NCBI GenBank assembly: GCA_001829415.1
Contig: MIBE01000033.1
Span: 26,616-63,471, forward strand
Reading direction: 5' to 3'
DNA length: 36,856 bases
From: Spirochaetes bacterium GWF1_51_8
Lineage (GTDB): Bacteria; Spirochaetota; Brevinematia; Brevinematales; GWF1-51-8
Every line of letters begins with the position of its first letter. Positions within the stretch are counted from its first letter, which is position 1. The notes under the pieces are model-generated. The model did no database searches. It was not told the DNA's origin and was given only the letters and a program-made list of their open reading frames with translations. Below are positions 22,730 through 30,883 of the stretch, piece by piece. The position numbers were made by a program, and so were the translations under genes.

Positions 22730-23587
22730 CTATATCTCCAATTCTTCTTTGTTATACTCGTTCACACGCCCCTTACCTAAATACTTGGCGTGATAGAGCG
22801 CTTTATCGGCATAGTCGAGCAATGTGACCGGGTCGCTGCTGTCGTCGGGGAAGGACGCGAAACCCATACTGAGTTCGACCTTGATGATCCGGTCGCCGTA
22901 CTGGACTTCGCCCGCCTCGACCAGTTCCTTGATCCTGCGGCAGAACGAGAGGGCGCCGGACTTCGGGGTCTCCGGCAGGATCAGCACAAATTCGTCACCG
23001 CCGTAGCGCGCGGCGATATCCTCGATACGCATATTCGTCTCGAGCCCCTTCGACACAAACTGGAGGATTTCGTTTCCGGCGAGATAGCCGTTCGTGGAGT
23101 TGATCTCCTCGAAGTCGTCGATATCGATAATGACGATGGTAAATGACTTATGGTAACGCAGGGAGCGCTTGGTCTCCTTCCAAAGGAACTCGCGGAGGAA
23201 ACGGTGGTTGTAGAGACCGGTCAGTTCGTCGATCATGATGTTGTATTTCGCGCTCTCGTAGATGAAAAACTCGACGATAGCGGGCGATTTGATGAGATCG
23301 GTCTCGGAGAGGAAATAGTCCAGCAGGGCGGTCCTGAAGGCCACCGGACGTTCGAGCGCGGCGCTCATATCGGATTTATGCCGGATCACGGCGCTCCAGT
23401 GCGCCAACGCCGCTTTTTCGTCCATTTCCAAGTGGGCGAGGATCTGGAAGATTCGTCTGCAAACCTCGCCCTCGCTATGGTACTCGTCGGCCAAACTCCG
23501 GATCACCTCGAGCAGGTCTTCCCTTCGCTCGAGGTCGGCGTCCAATAGATCGATGATTTTCGCGTTCAGGCTATCGCCCGTATTCAT
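22730..23587 (-). CDS. Diguanylate cyclase (GGDEF) with intact I-site
   Basis: This encodes 285 aa. The N-terminal ~115 residues are helical, without a recognised sensor domain or membrane helix, so the enzyme is cytoplasmic. The C-terminal GGDEF domain has MIDELTGLYNHRFL, metal-binding VIIDIDDFEEIN, and the active site GGDEF (Gly196-Phe200). RIED (187-190) lies exactly five residues ahead of it, which fits an RxxD inhibitory site for feedback by c-di-GMP. Catalysis makes c-di-GMP from two GTP. It starts 44 bp after the MalG-type gene in the same direction and has GGGAGA before its ATG, so it may share that transcript. Confidence 0.9.
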   Translation of the reverse strand: MNTGDSLNAKIIDLLDADLERREDLLEVIRSLADEYHSEGEVCRRIFQILAHLEMDEKAALAHWSAVIRHKSDMSAALERPVAFRTALLDYFLSETDLIKSPAIVEFFIYESAKYNIMIDELTGLYNHRFLREFLWKETKRSLRYHKSFTIVIIDIDDFEEINSTNGYLAGNEILQFVSKGLETNMRIEDIAARYGGDEFVLILPETPKSGALSFCRRIKELVEAGEVQYGDRIIKVELSMGFASFPDDSSDPVTLLDYADKALYHAKYLGKGRVNEYNKEELEI

Positions 23588-23631
23588 TTTATCTCCCGGT
23601 TATCGAAAACATATCGTGTAAAATTGAAAAC

Positions 23632-24771
23632 TTAACCCTTGACCGCGCCCAGTGTCGCGCCTTCGACCAACTCTCTTTTCATCGAGAGGAAGAGGATGAC
23701 GACAGGAGCGGAGGCGATCACTGCGGCGGTGGAAAATCCCGCCATATTGTTGTTATCCAGCAATGTCCGCAGACCCACGGGCAATGTATACATATCCGCG
23801 AGCGTCAGGAACAGATTCGCGATAGCGTATTCGTTCCACGCCTGCACGAACGAGAACAGAAACGCGGTGAAGATAGCGGGACGTGTCAACGGGAACAGGA
23901 TGAGGAACAGGAGCTGGAAGAGGCTCGCGCCGTCGATAGCCGCGGCTTCTTCGAGGTCGACCGGAACCGTATCGAAATACCCCTTGAGCATCCAGATCGC
24001 GAACGGCAGGGCTGTCGCCGAGTAGATCACGATCAGGCCGACTACCGAGTTTGTCAGTTTCAGGCCGGGGATGACTTCCGGGAAGATGTTCGTCGCGAGG
24101 ATATAAAACGGTACGAGCATCATGGCGAGCGGGAAGAGCTGGGTGGTCAAAACCCAGATCAATCCGACCTTACGCCCGGGGAAGCGCCACCGTGAGAACG
24201 AGTATCCCGCGAAGAAGCCCAGCATGACGCTGATGAAACCGGTCGCGAGCGAGATGATGACGCTGTTCGCGAGCCAGTTGCGGAAGCCTTTCCCGTCGCG
24301 GAATATCTCTTTATAGTTGTCGAACGTCAGCGCGTTCACGAAGTTCAGGATGGACGGATTGTTCATCTTGACCGAATCGCTCTGGATATTGTTGTTCCCG
24401 TCGAGCTTGAAGTACATGAGCCACAGCTTCTTCTCCGTGGTTTCGAGCTGGGGATCGGACGCGGTCACTTCGTACTGGAGTTCTTCCTGCATCTGCATAT
24501 TGGGAAGGAGCTTGACGATGATGTATTGGTTCGCGAGTTCCGGAGCCGAGTAGGTGAAGCTGATATTGGAACTGATGCCTTCCAGACGGTATGTCGTGTC
24601 GAGCTTATTGCCCTCGATCGAGTAGCTGAATGTCTCCGGGCGGAAGATACGCTCGAACAGCACCGGTATCTGCGTGCTCTTCACAAACGACGCCAGCACC
24701 ATCCAGATGATCGGCATGAGGATGACCAAAGCGAGAAATACCAGAAATATATGGAAATAGAACTTTTTCAT
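23632..24771 (-). CDS. MalG-type sugar ABC transporter permease
   Basis: This encodes 379 aa. The first helix (about 7-28) is followed by an extracytoplasmic segment of about 130 residues, and then five more membrane segments. The conserved EAA loop, EEAAAIDGASLFQLLFLILFP, docks on the ATPase subunit, and WNEYAIANLFL matches MalG-type permeases. It forms the membrane channel with the MalF-type protein 13 bp upstream. The last residues are EGATLGAVKG. No ATPase gene is present in the window, so the transporter must use an unlinked or shared MsmX/MalK-type ATPase. Confidence 0.9.
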   Translation of the reverse strand: MKKFYFHIFLVFLALVILMPIIWMVLASFVKSTQIPVLFERIFRPETFSYSIEGNKLDTTYRLEGISSNISFTYSAPELANQYIIVKLLPNMQMQEELQYEVTASDPQLETTEKKLWLMYFKLDGNNNIQSDSVKMNNPSILNFVNALTFDNYKEIFRDGKGFRNWLANSVIISLATGFISVMLGFFAGYSFSRWRFPGRKVGLIWVLTTQLFPLAMMLVPFYILATNIFPEVIPGLKLTNSVVGLIVIYSATALPFAIWMLKGYFDTVPVDLEEAAAIDGASLFQLLFLILFPLTRPAIFTAFLFSFVQAWNEYAIANLFLTLADMYTLPVGLRTLLDNNNMAGFSTAAVIASAPVVILFLSMKRELVEGATLGAVKG

Positions 24772-24784
24772 AACTATCCTCTCC

Positions 24785-27610
24785 TTAGAATGATTTTTCG
24801 GTGATCTTGGTGCCCTTCGCGAAGATGAAAATGTATATCAGAAGGACGATGAAGATCAGCGTCGAGTATGCCGAAGCGAAGCCGTATGTCCATCCCTGCT
24901 GTGCCGCGACCTGCGGGTTCAGGATGTAGTCGTAGATACGCGTGACAAGGATATCGTACCGGTTATCGCCTCGCGTCACGAGGAATACAAGGTTAAAGTT
25001 ATTGAACGTCCAGATCGATGTCAGGAGCACGGAAGGAAGCACTGTCGAACGGATCATCGGGATCGTGATATGGAACATCTGCTGGAACCATGACGCCCCG
25101 TCGATCATCGCCGCCTCGTACATACTGGGGTCGATAGTCTGAAGGGTGCTTAACGTGACCAGCATGATGAACGGGAAGGCGTACCATGCGCTGATGAACG
25201 AGACAAGGAAGAAGCCTGTCAGCGGGTCGCCGAACCACGCGTGATCGAACGATATTCCCGCGATGGAACCGATCACCTGATTCAGGACTCCGTTTGTCTG
25301 GAAGAAGTAGTTCCACAGGAGCCCGGAGATATAGGTTGGAATGATCCATGGGAGGATGAAGATGACCTGATAAGCGCTCTTGAACTTGAAGCCCTTCTCG
25401 TTGAGGACGATAGCGATCAGGATACCCAGTACGGTCTCGATAATGACCGCGAGAAGGGTATAGAGGATCGTGAAGAACAGGGTGTAGTAGAAGTTCAACG
25501 GGTCGTTCAACTGGAATACGCCGAGGATGCGGCCGAAGTTCTCAAACCCCGAGAAGTACCGCATGATATTGAGATCGTCCAGCAGGTTCGGAAGAAGCGT
25601 AAATCCAAGGACGATAGTGAAGATCAACGGGAAGAACACGAGGATAAGCATACTCAGGATGCCGGGCAGGACGAATAGGTAACCCGTCATAAAGTTGTAC
25701 CCGGTGTTGAGGAAACGTTCCACGCCGTTCTGTTTCGTGAATTTCAGCAGGGCGAGCGCGCCCAAAATCGTACCGATCACCCATCCGGCGAATATAAATA
25801 CCCAGTTATTCTGGACTTTCTTTTCGAACATTTCAATATTCTCGAGGACCTTATTGTCCTGATAGACATAGCCGTCGGTCAGGTCGTTATAACGGTCGTG
25901 ATTGTAAAGGTCGATGATCGCACCGAGATCGGCATCGGAAAGAGTGTACTTGAAGTTTTCGGAAAACGTCTTTTTCAGAATTTCTATATTGTTGTTGTGA
26001 TAGTTCGCGGTTTCGGTTGTCGCGATCTTGTAGTCGGCGGACGAGAAATTGATAGTCAGGAAGAGCGTTCCAACCGCGAATATCCCGAATGAAATGAAAA
26101 GGACGATCCGCTGGATCCCTTCTTTCTTGATTTTCTTCGAAATGAAGAACATCAATATCCCCAGAACGACGAAGATCATGATGAAGAATACAATCTTCGA
26201 TCCGGGTGAGAATGCGAACACCATTTCTTTCTTGACGATGCTGAGGTCGTATTTCGCTTCGGAGGAGATGTAGCTGATTGCTTTGATCAGTTTCTTTACC
26301 TGCGCGGTTTCGCCCTTCTGGAGAAGTACGGTATCGTACTCGAGAGAACGCTGGGCGAGCTGGTGGGCGTTGGCGAGGTTGAGATAGTTTTTGACCTTCA
26401 GGTTTTTCGCCAGTGCGAAATGGGTCAGTTCGGTACCGTGGTAGAGCAGGATTTCCCCGGCAGACTTGTCCGCCTTTGCGGCGCCGTCGATCAGTTCCTG
26501 CAGGGTGAGTATATAAAGGAACATACTAGAGTTTTCGCGGATGTACTTGTCAAGATCGGCTTTCATCGCGCTGAGGGCTTTAGAAATATGTGTTACAAGC
26601 TCTTTTCCGGTCGAAAGCGCCCCGGCCTGGTTGGATATCGCAATCGAACCGGCATACATCGCGGTTTTGAGAAGGATACGATTCTCGAGATGAAGCGCGA
26701 TCTTCACAAGCGAGTCCTTGATCTCGTCCTTCCCCTTCGTCAGGTTCTCTACAATATATGTGCTGACATTCTTCGCGAGGCCGGTCAGTTCGAGTTCGAC
26801 CTGAGCCTTGATCGCATACTGGGTGGAGTTCTGTTTGAGGAACGCCGTGATCAAATCGCCCATCTGCTTGAAGAGCTCTTTCGCTTCCTCAGGGCTTAAC
26901 GCCTGATCCGGATTGAGCGGAGGCATCAATGCCATAAAACTGTCCATGATCTTTTTTGATATTTGCTCTTCGATGCCCTCGAAAACCTTTTCTACAAACG
27001 GGTCTTTCGTGAGCTTATAGATCATCTTGGCGACCGCGAACTCGACCTCACGGGCGATGCCGCTGAAGTTGTTCTGGAGAGCGCCGAGGTACATCGTCTC
27101 GTCGGAGGGATCGAGGACCTGCGCGGCCTTTGTGATCTCTTCTACGAAACGGGGATTGTTTTTCTGGAAATAGTCCGTGACCTGGTCGGCGATCTGGTCG
27201 ATATATCCCTTCAGGAGCGAGCAGTTCGTGACCGCCGCCGTCAGGTTGGACGCGGGAATAGTTCCGGCAAGTCCCTTATCGATATAAGAGCCCAATCCCG
27301 GGAGGATCGAGATTACCCCGGCTGAGACTTTGTTATTATAAGCCCCCGCCGCCTGTATCTCATCCGGCATCCCGGAGATATTCGACGCCAGAAATTCGTT
27401 CTTGATCTTCAAGACCGAATACCCGATCGAATCGTTGATGGACTTCCCCTCTTTCAGATTGACATCATAATAGATTTCCGAAGACCGGTAGTTATAGAAC
27501 CCGATCAGAAAACAAAGGAAGATAAAAAACGACACTAAAATAGCGTAAAACGGGTTCTTCCACGCGGTTGCGTTCTCGTACTTAAACTTCCGGACAAAAA
27601 ATCGCTGCAT
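24785..27610 (-). CDS. MalF-type sugar ABC transporter permease with a very large extracytoplasmic domain
   Basis: This encodes 941 aa from the ATG at 27610, which has AAGGAGG four bases upstream; an upstream in-frame start would add 27 residues with no such site. The first helix (about 15-40) is followed by about 420 residues of mostly helical extracytoplasmic sequence, then two helices (about 470-523), a second extracytoplasmic segment, a helix (about 605-627) and the MalF core. The core has an EAA loop, YEAAMIDGASWFQQMFHITIP, near residue 830. E. coli MalF is about 514 aa, so the N-terminal part here is unusual. It probably contacts the binding protein or the envelope. Its promoter is unclear, because a strong terminator separates it from the binding-protein gene. 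Confidence 0.88.
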   Translation of the reverse strand: MQRFFVRKFKYENATAWKNPFYAILVSFFIFLCFLIGFYNYRSSEIYYDVNLKEGKSINDSIGYSVLKIKNEFLASNISGMPDEIQAAGAYNNKVSAGVISILPGLGSYIDKGLAGTIPASNLTAAVTNCSLLKGYIDQIADQVTDYFQKNNPRFVEEITKAAQVLDPSDETMYLGALQNNFSGIAREVEFAVAKMIYKLTKDPFVEKVFEGIEEQISKKIMDSFMALMPPLNPDQALSPEEAKELFKQMGDLITAFLKQNSTQYAIKAQVELELTGLAKNVSTYIVENLTKGKDEIKDSLVKIALHLENRILLKTAMYAGSIAISNQAGALSTGKELVTHISKALSAMKADLDKYIRENSSMFLYILTLQELIDGAAKADKSAGEILLYHGTELTHFALAKNLKVKNYLNLANAHQLAQRSLEYDTVLLQKGETAQVKKLIKAISYISSEAKYDLSIVKKEMVFAFSPGSKIVFFIMIFVVLGILMFFISKKIKKEGIQRIVLFISFGIFAVGTLFLTINFSSADYKIATTETANYHNNNIEILKKTFSENFKYTLSDADLGAIIDLYNHDRYNDLTDGYVYQDNKVLENIEMFEKKVQNNWVFIFAGWVIGTILGALALLKFTKQNGVERFLNTGYNFMTGYLFVLPGILSMLILVFFPLIFTIVLGFTLLPNLLDDLNIMRYFSGFENFGRILGVFQLNDPLNFYYTLFFTILYTLLAVIIETVLGILIAIVLNEKGFKFKSAYQVIFILPWIIPTYISGLLWNYFFQTNGVLNQVIGSIAGISFDHAWFGDPLTGFFLVSFISAWYAFPFIMLVTLSTLQTIDPSMYEAAMIDGASWFQQMFHITIPMIRSTVLPSVLLTSIWTFNNFNLVFLVTRGDNRYDILVTRIYDYILNPQVAAQQGWTYGFASAYSTLIFIVLLIYIFIFAKGTKITEKSF

Positions 27611-27652
27611 AACGCCTCCTTGCCCCGCATTCTTATTTTTTTGCACTATCGA

Positions 27653-27746
27653 ATGCGGGACTTGCCCTCTTTTCCTCAATTTTCTCTTCAAGGAAAATGG
27701 ACTTGTCCCGCATCTCTGATCCTCTTAGTGTGATTGTATGCGGGAC
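27653..27746. repeat. Inverted and direct copies of ATGCGGGAC upstream of the MalF-type gene
   Basis: ATGCGGGAC occurs at 27653-27661 and 27738-27746, and its inverse GTCCCGCAT at 27705-27713. The first and second could form a long-looped stem. This could be a regulator site or a REP-like element. In the rest of the 27611-27970 gap only short GC hairpins and the terminator were seen. Confidence 0.45.
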
Positions 27747-27921
27747 ATGCAGACAAAATCGTTTTCACGATTGAGATTTATATTGTAACCCGGAATCAAA
27801 AAAAAATGAACTATTTTTTTGAATTGGAAGGGAATTATCATGAATTATTCTTACAAACCGCACTCGTCCGGTGATAACTGCCCGATTCGGCAGGCAAATC
27901 CGTCTTTCAGGCGGACGGAAT

Positions 27922-27950
27922 AAAAAAAGGGCTACCCGTGAGGATAGCCC
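27922..27950 (-). terminator. Terminator after the sugar-binding protein gene
   Basis: Stem GGGCTA/TAGCCC (27929-27934 with 27945-27950) is followed on the minus strand by seven T residues (27922-27928). It lies about 20 bp past the stop of the gene at 27971 and before the permease genes, so it probably lowers permease expression relative to the binding protein. Confidence 0.85.
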
Positions 27951-27970
27951 CGATATGAATCAGATGCTGA

Positions 27971-29272
27971 TTATTGAATTTTAAGAGGCGCGGTGAATTT
28001 GGTATAGTCGAAACCGAGCTTCGCGTAGGAAATCTTGCGGTCTTTTTCGATCAGCTTCATCAGGCGGATCTGCTGTTCTTTCCATGTCGTCGCGCCGTCT
28101 TTGCCGTTAAGCACGCCCGAGAGGCCGGAAGAAGCGGGGTCCCATGTCAGCGCCATTTCAGGACAACTGGGCATACCGATAGCGTTCGCGGCGGCGGCCT
28201 TAAAGACCTGCGAGATCGGGTCGTTGGCGACTTCCGAATACTGGTAAGCGCCCTTGTTGGCGGGGGTCTGCTTACCGATCTTACCGAAGTAGCGGCCCAT
28301 AGCCGCGCTTGTGAAATACTTGATTACTTCGGCGGCCGCGGCCTGATCCTTCGTGCATGACGCCATGAAATAACCTTCGACTGTCAGGAACGGTACGGCC
28401 TGTCTGCCGATTTCGTCGACAATCGGGAGCTCGGCTACGCCGTAATCGACATTGGCGGCGATTTCACCGCGGAACCATTGGCCCGAGATCGCGAACAAGG
28501 TCTTGTTGTTATTGAAGGAATAGGTGATTTCCGCTTCGGCGGCGCCGTGGAACTTATTGTTCTTCAGGTTCTTGTAGACAAAATCGCCTGCCGAGATCAT
28601 AGGCTGGGAATAGAGAAGCGGGAGCCAGATAGGGAAACCTTTCTTGTTCGTGCCGATTTTTTTGAAGATCGTGCCGCCCCATGCCTGTACCCACATCGTA
28701 TGATAGTAGAAGTTGCCGGTATCGTAGGAGAAACCCCATTTCTTTTCAGCGGGGTTGGTGAACTTGTCGGAAACCGCGATCAGTTCGCTCAGTTTCTTTG
28801 GGGGCGCGGAGATAAAACGCTTATTGAAGAACAGCGCGATATTCTTGAACGAGCCCGGGAGCGCCCAAAGGCCGCCCTCGTACATATAGCTGAGAGCTTT
28901 GATTGTCGCTGGATAGTACTGTTTGACGATTTCAGGATCGATAAAGCTTTCGATGGGAAGGATGAGTTGACGTTCGGCCCAGTCGCCCACGAAGTCCTGT
29001 CCGAATACGAATACATCCGGGCCTTCTTCCTGACTTTGACCTTTATTCACAGCGGGAATAACCGTCTGGAGCTTATTGTTGATAGCGTCGAACGGAACGG
29101 GAAGGAGTTTAACCTGTATATCGCCGTGCGACAGGTTGAACATTTCAGTGACTTTGTTGATAGCGTCCGCTTCAGCCCCGCGGTAAGCGTGCCATAAGTT
29201 GATGACTATCTTGGAATAACCGAGGCTCACACCCATTAATAGAACTGTTAATGCTAATAAAACCCTCTTCAT
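27971..29272 (-). CDS. MalE-type sugar-binding protein (family 1 extracellular solute-binding protein)
   Basis: This encodes 433 aa with a signal peptide (about 1-20, ending SLGYS) and no lipobox Cys, so it should be a soluble periplasmic protein. Family marks include INLWHAYRGAEADAINKVTE, GPDVFVFGQDFVGDWAERQ and LWALPGSFKNIALFFNKRF, matching maltose/maltodextrin-type binding proteins. The substrate is probably an oligosaccharide but cannot be fixed by eye. AGGAGG sits seven bases before the ATG, and a promoter lies about 30 bp upstream. It diverges from two outer-membrane barrel genes and precedes, beyond a terminator, the two permease genes it should serve. Confidence 0.9.
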   Translation of the reverse strand: MKRVLLALTVLLMGVSLGYSKIVINLWHAYRGAEADAINKVTEMFNLSHGDIQVKLLPVPFDAINNKLQTVIPAVNKGQSQEEGPDVFVFGQDFVGDWAERQLILPIESFIDPEIVKQYYPATIKALSYMYEGGLWALPGSFKNIALFFNKRFISAPPKKLSELIAVSDKFTNPAEKKWGFSYDTGNFYYHTMWVQAWGGTIFKKIGTNKKGFPIWLPLLYSQPMISAGDFVYKNLKNNKFHGAAEAEITYSFNNNKTLFAISGQWFRGEIAANVDYGVAELPIVDEIGRQAVPFLTVEGYFMASCTKDQAAAAEVIKYFTSAAMGRYFGKIGKQTPANKGAYQYSEVANDPISQVFKAAAANAIGMPSCPEMALTWDPASSGLSGVLNGKDGATTWKEQQIRLMKLIEKDRKISYAKLGFDYTKFTAPLKIQ

Positions 29273-29303
29273 TTTTTCCTCCTATGAAATAGTGCCTATC
29301 TAT

Positions 29304-29331
29304 ATTTTAATACAAAATCAAATTATTTCAA
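29304..29331 (-). promoter_or_regulatory. Promoter of the sugar-binding protein gene
   Basis: On the minus strand, TTGAAA (29326-29331), a 16-bp spacer and TAAAAT (29304-29309) precede the ATG by about 31 bp. Confidence 0.6.
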
Positions 29332-29358
29332 TTCTTTTGCCCTTTTTTTCATAAATTC

Positions 29359-29375
29359 TTTATTCCCGGAATAAA
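29359..29375. promoter_or_regulatory. Operator-like 17-bp palindrome between divergent promoters
   Basis: TTTATTCC, a central C and GGAATAAA form a perfect palindrome. It lies 28 bp above the -35 of the binding-protein promoter and about 75 bp above that of the barrel promoter. A dimeric regulator could control both directions from here. No adjacent regulator gene was found. Confidence 0.5.
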
Positions 29376-29450
29376 ACAGGTAATTGCGGAGCTATGTCTA
29401 TGTTGTTAATTTTACTATACTAATGTGCCGAAAATATTTGAACGAATAAG

Positions 29451-29478
29451 TTGAAATTTCTGGCTTCTATGTTAATAT
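29451..29478 (+). promoter_or_regulatory. Promoter of the barrel-protein pair
   Basis: TTGAAA (29451-29456), a 16-bp spacer and TAATAT (29473-29478) lie about 67 bp before the ATG at 29546. Confidence 0.5.
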
Positions 29479-29545
29479 TTAATGTGGGGTTGTTCGGGAG
29501 AAATCCATATCATACGATTTTGCTGTCAAAAAAGGAGGTTACCGC

Positions 29546-30862
29546 ATGAAAAACAAAGTTTTTGGGATCATAGCGTTCATTGCACTCGCGCTATTATCGA
29601 ACCTGTCATACGCTCAGAGCACCAACGGGACAACTCCGCCGGCTACTGGCGGCTCTCCCGCGTTCACGACCGGTCTTCAGTTTGGAAGTATGATGATTAA
29701 CGGAACGAACTACAACGCGATCCGTTTGCAACCCGATTTAAATCTTGGTAAATTCGGTGTCGGCCTCGATCTGAACTTCGAATTCGACGCCAACGGTAAT
29801 TTCAGAATGGCTGAATGGAGCACTTGGCAGTCCATTCTTTCAAAAATTTTGTATATTCGCTGGGGGACAAAAGCGGGACTCAATCCCACAACCGATCCTG
29901 TTTACGCAAAAATCGGAAGTATTAACGACTTCACGCTCGGCCACGGCCTTGTCGTGTACCGTTACTCCAACATGCTGAACTATCCCGATATCAAGAAAAT
30001 GGGCCTCGCGTTCGACCTCGATCTCGGCTATGTCGGCTTCGAGAGCGTTGTCGGCAATATCTTCGACTGGGATTTGCTCGGGATGAGAATTTTCGGGCGC
30101 CCGCTGTATCAATCCGGTATCCCGATGCTGGACACCCTGACTGTCGGTGCGACATGGGTAGCCGACCTCGATCCTAACGATCCGGTGCCTTCGGCCGCGA
30201 CCCCTTACGACTTCGCCGATGATCCCACCAGTATCCCGATGTCGGTCTATGACTTCGACGCCAGCTTGATCGTTTTCGCCAACCCTATTATCGAAATGCT
30301 GACTTATTTGGATATCGTAGGTATTTCGGGCAAGGGATCGGGCGAGTTTGTCGGTGCATTGGGAAAGATCATCTCTCTCATCCCGTACCGCTTCGAACTC
30401 CGCATCCTTCAGCCTAAGTTCCTCCCGAACTATTTCGATACCTTCTACGATGCGTCCCGTTCGGCCAAGTACGCATTGCTGGACTCGATAACGGACGGTT
30501 ACGCCGGATGGCTTTTCAGTTCGGGTATTTCTCTCTTCGAGGATAAGCTCGTCTGGACATTGGAAATTCAGGATTCGTTCGGGGATATCACCAAGCCGAT
30601 TTTGACGATGATGCTCGATATCAAGAAAGAACTTTTGACGAAATTCGCGTTCCGGTTTACATGGATCCGCCAGAACATCGCGGAATTCGCGGATATTTTC
30701 GAGTATGTCAGCACGGATTCAATCCTGATTACGGATATAGAGTACTATGTGTCGGATTCGCTCGCGATTGTGTTGAATTATAAGAGAACTTATAAGCTTG
30801 ACGCGTTCGGCGTTCCGCAGGAATTTGTGTCGACCGCTATCTCTACCAAGATGGCGTTCTAA
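29546..30862 (+). CDS. Outer-membrane beta-barrel protein (paralogue of the next gene's C-terminal part)
   Basis: This encodes 438 aa with a signal peptide (cleavage after SLSYA-type LSYAQ, near residue 24) and a short Thr/Pro/Gly linker. The rest has alternating strand-like segments and ends in an aromatic Phe (STKMAF), as in outer-membrane barrels. AKIGSINDFTLGHGLVV and GYVGFESVVGNIFDWDLLG match KVGSIPDFKIGHGILV and GPIGLETMLGDIFLTKLMA of the next gene, showing common descent. AAGGAGG precedes the start. Its position opposite a MalE-type gene suggests a candidate outer-membrane channel for the same sugar, a role filled elsewhere by maltoporin; there is no sequence resemblance to LamB that I can see. 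Confidence 0.78.
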   Translation: MKNKVFGIIAFIALALLSNLSYAQSTNGTTPPATGGSPAFTTGLQFGSMMINGTNYNAIRLQPDLNLGKFGVGLDLNFEFDANGNFRMAEWSTWQSILSKILYIRWGTKAGLNPTTDPVYAKIGSINDFTLGHGLVVYRYSNMLNYPDIKKMGLAFDLDLGYVGFESVVGNIFDWDLLGMRIFGRPLYQSGIPMLDTLTVGATWVADLDPNDPVPSAATPYDFADDPTSIPMSVYDFDASLIVFANPIIEMLTYLDIVGISGKGSGEFVGALGKIISLIPYRFELRILQPKFLPNYFDTFYDASRSAKYALLDSITDGYAGWLFSSGISLFEDKLVWTLEIQDSFGDITKPILTMMLDIKKELLTKFAFRFTWIRQNIAEFADIFEYVSTDSILITDIEYYVSDSLAIVLNYKRTYKLDAFGVPQEFVSTAISTKMAF

Positions 30863-30883
30863 GCAGGGTTAAGGAGGTTAAAA

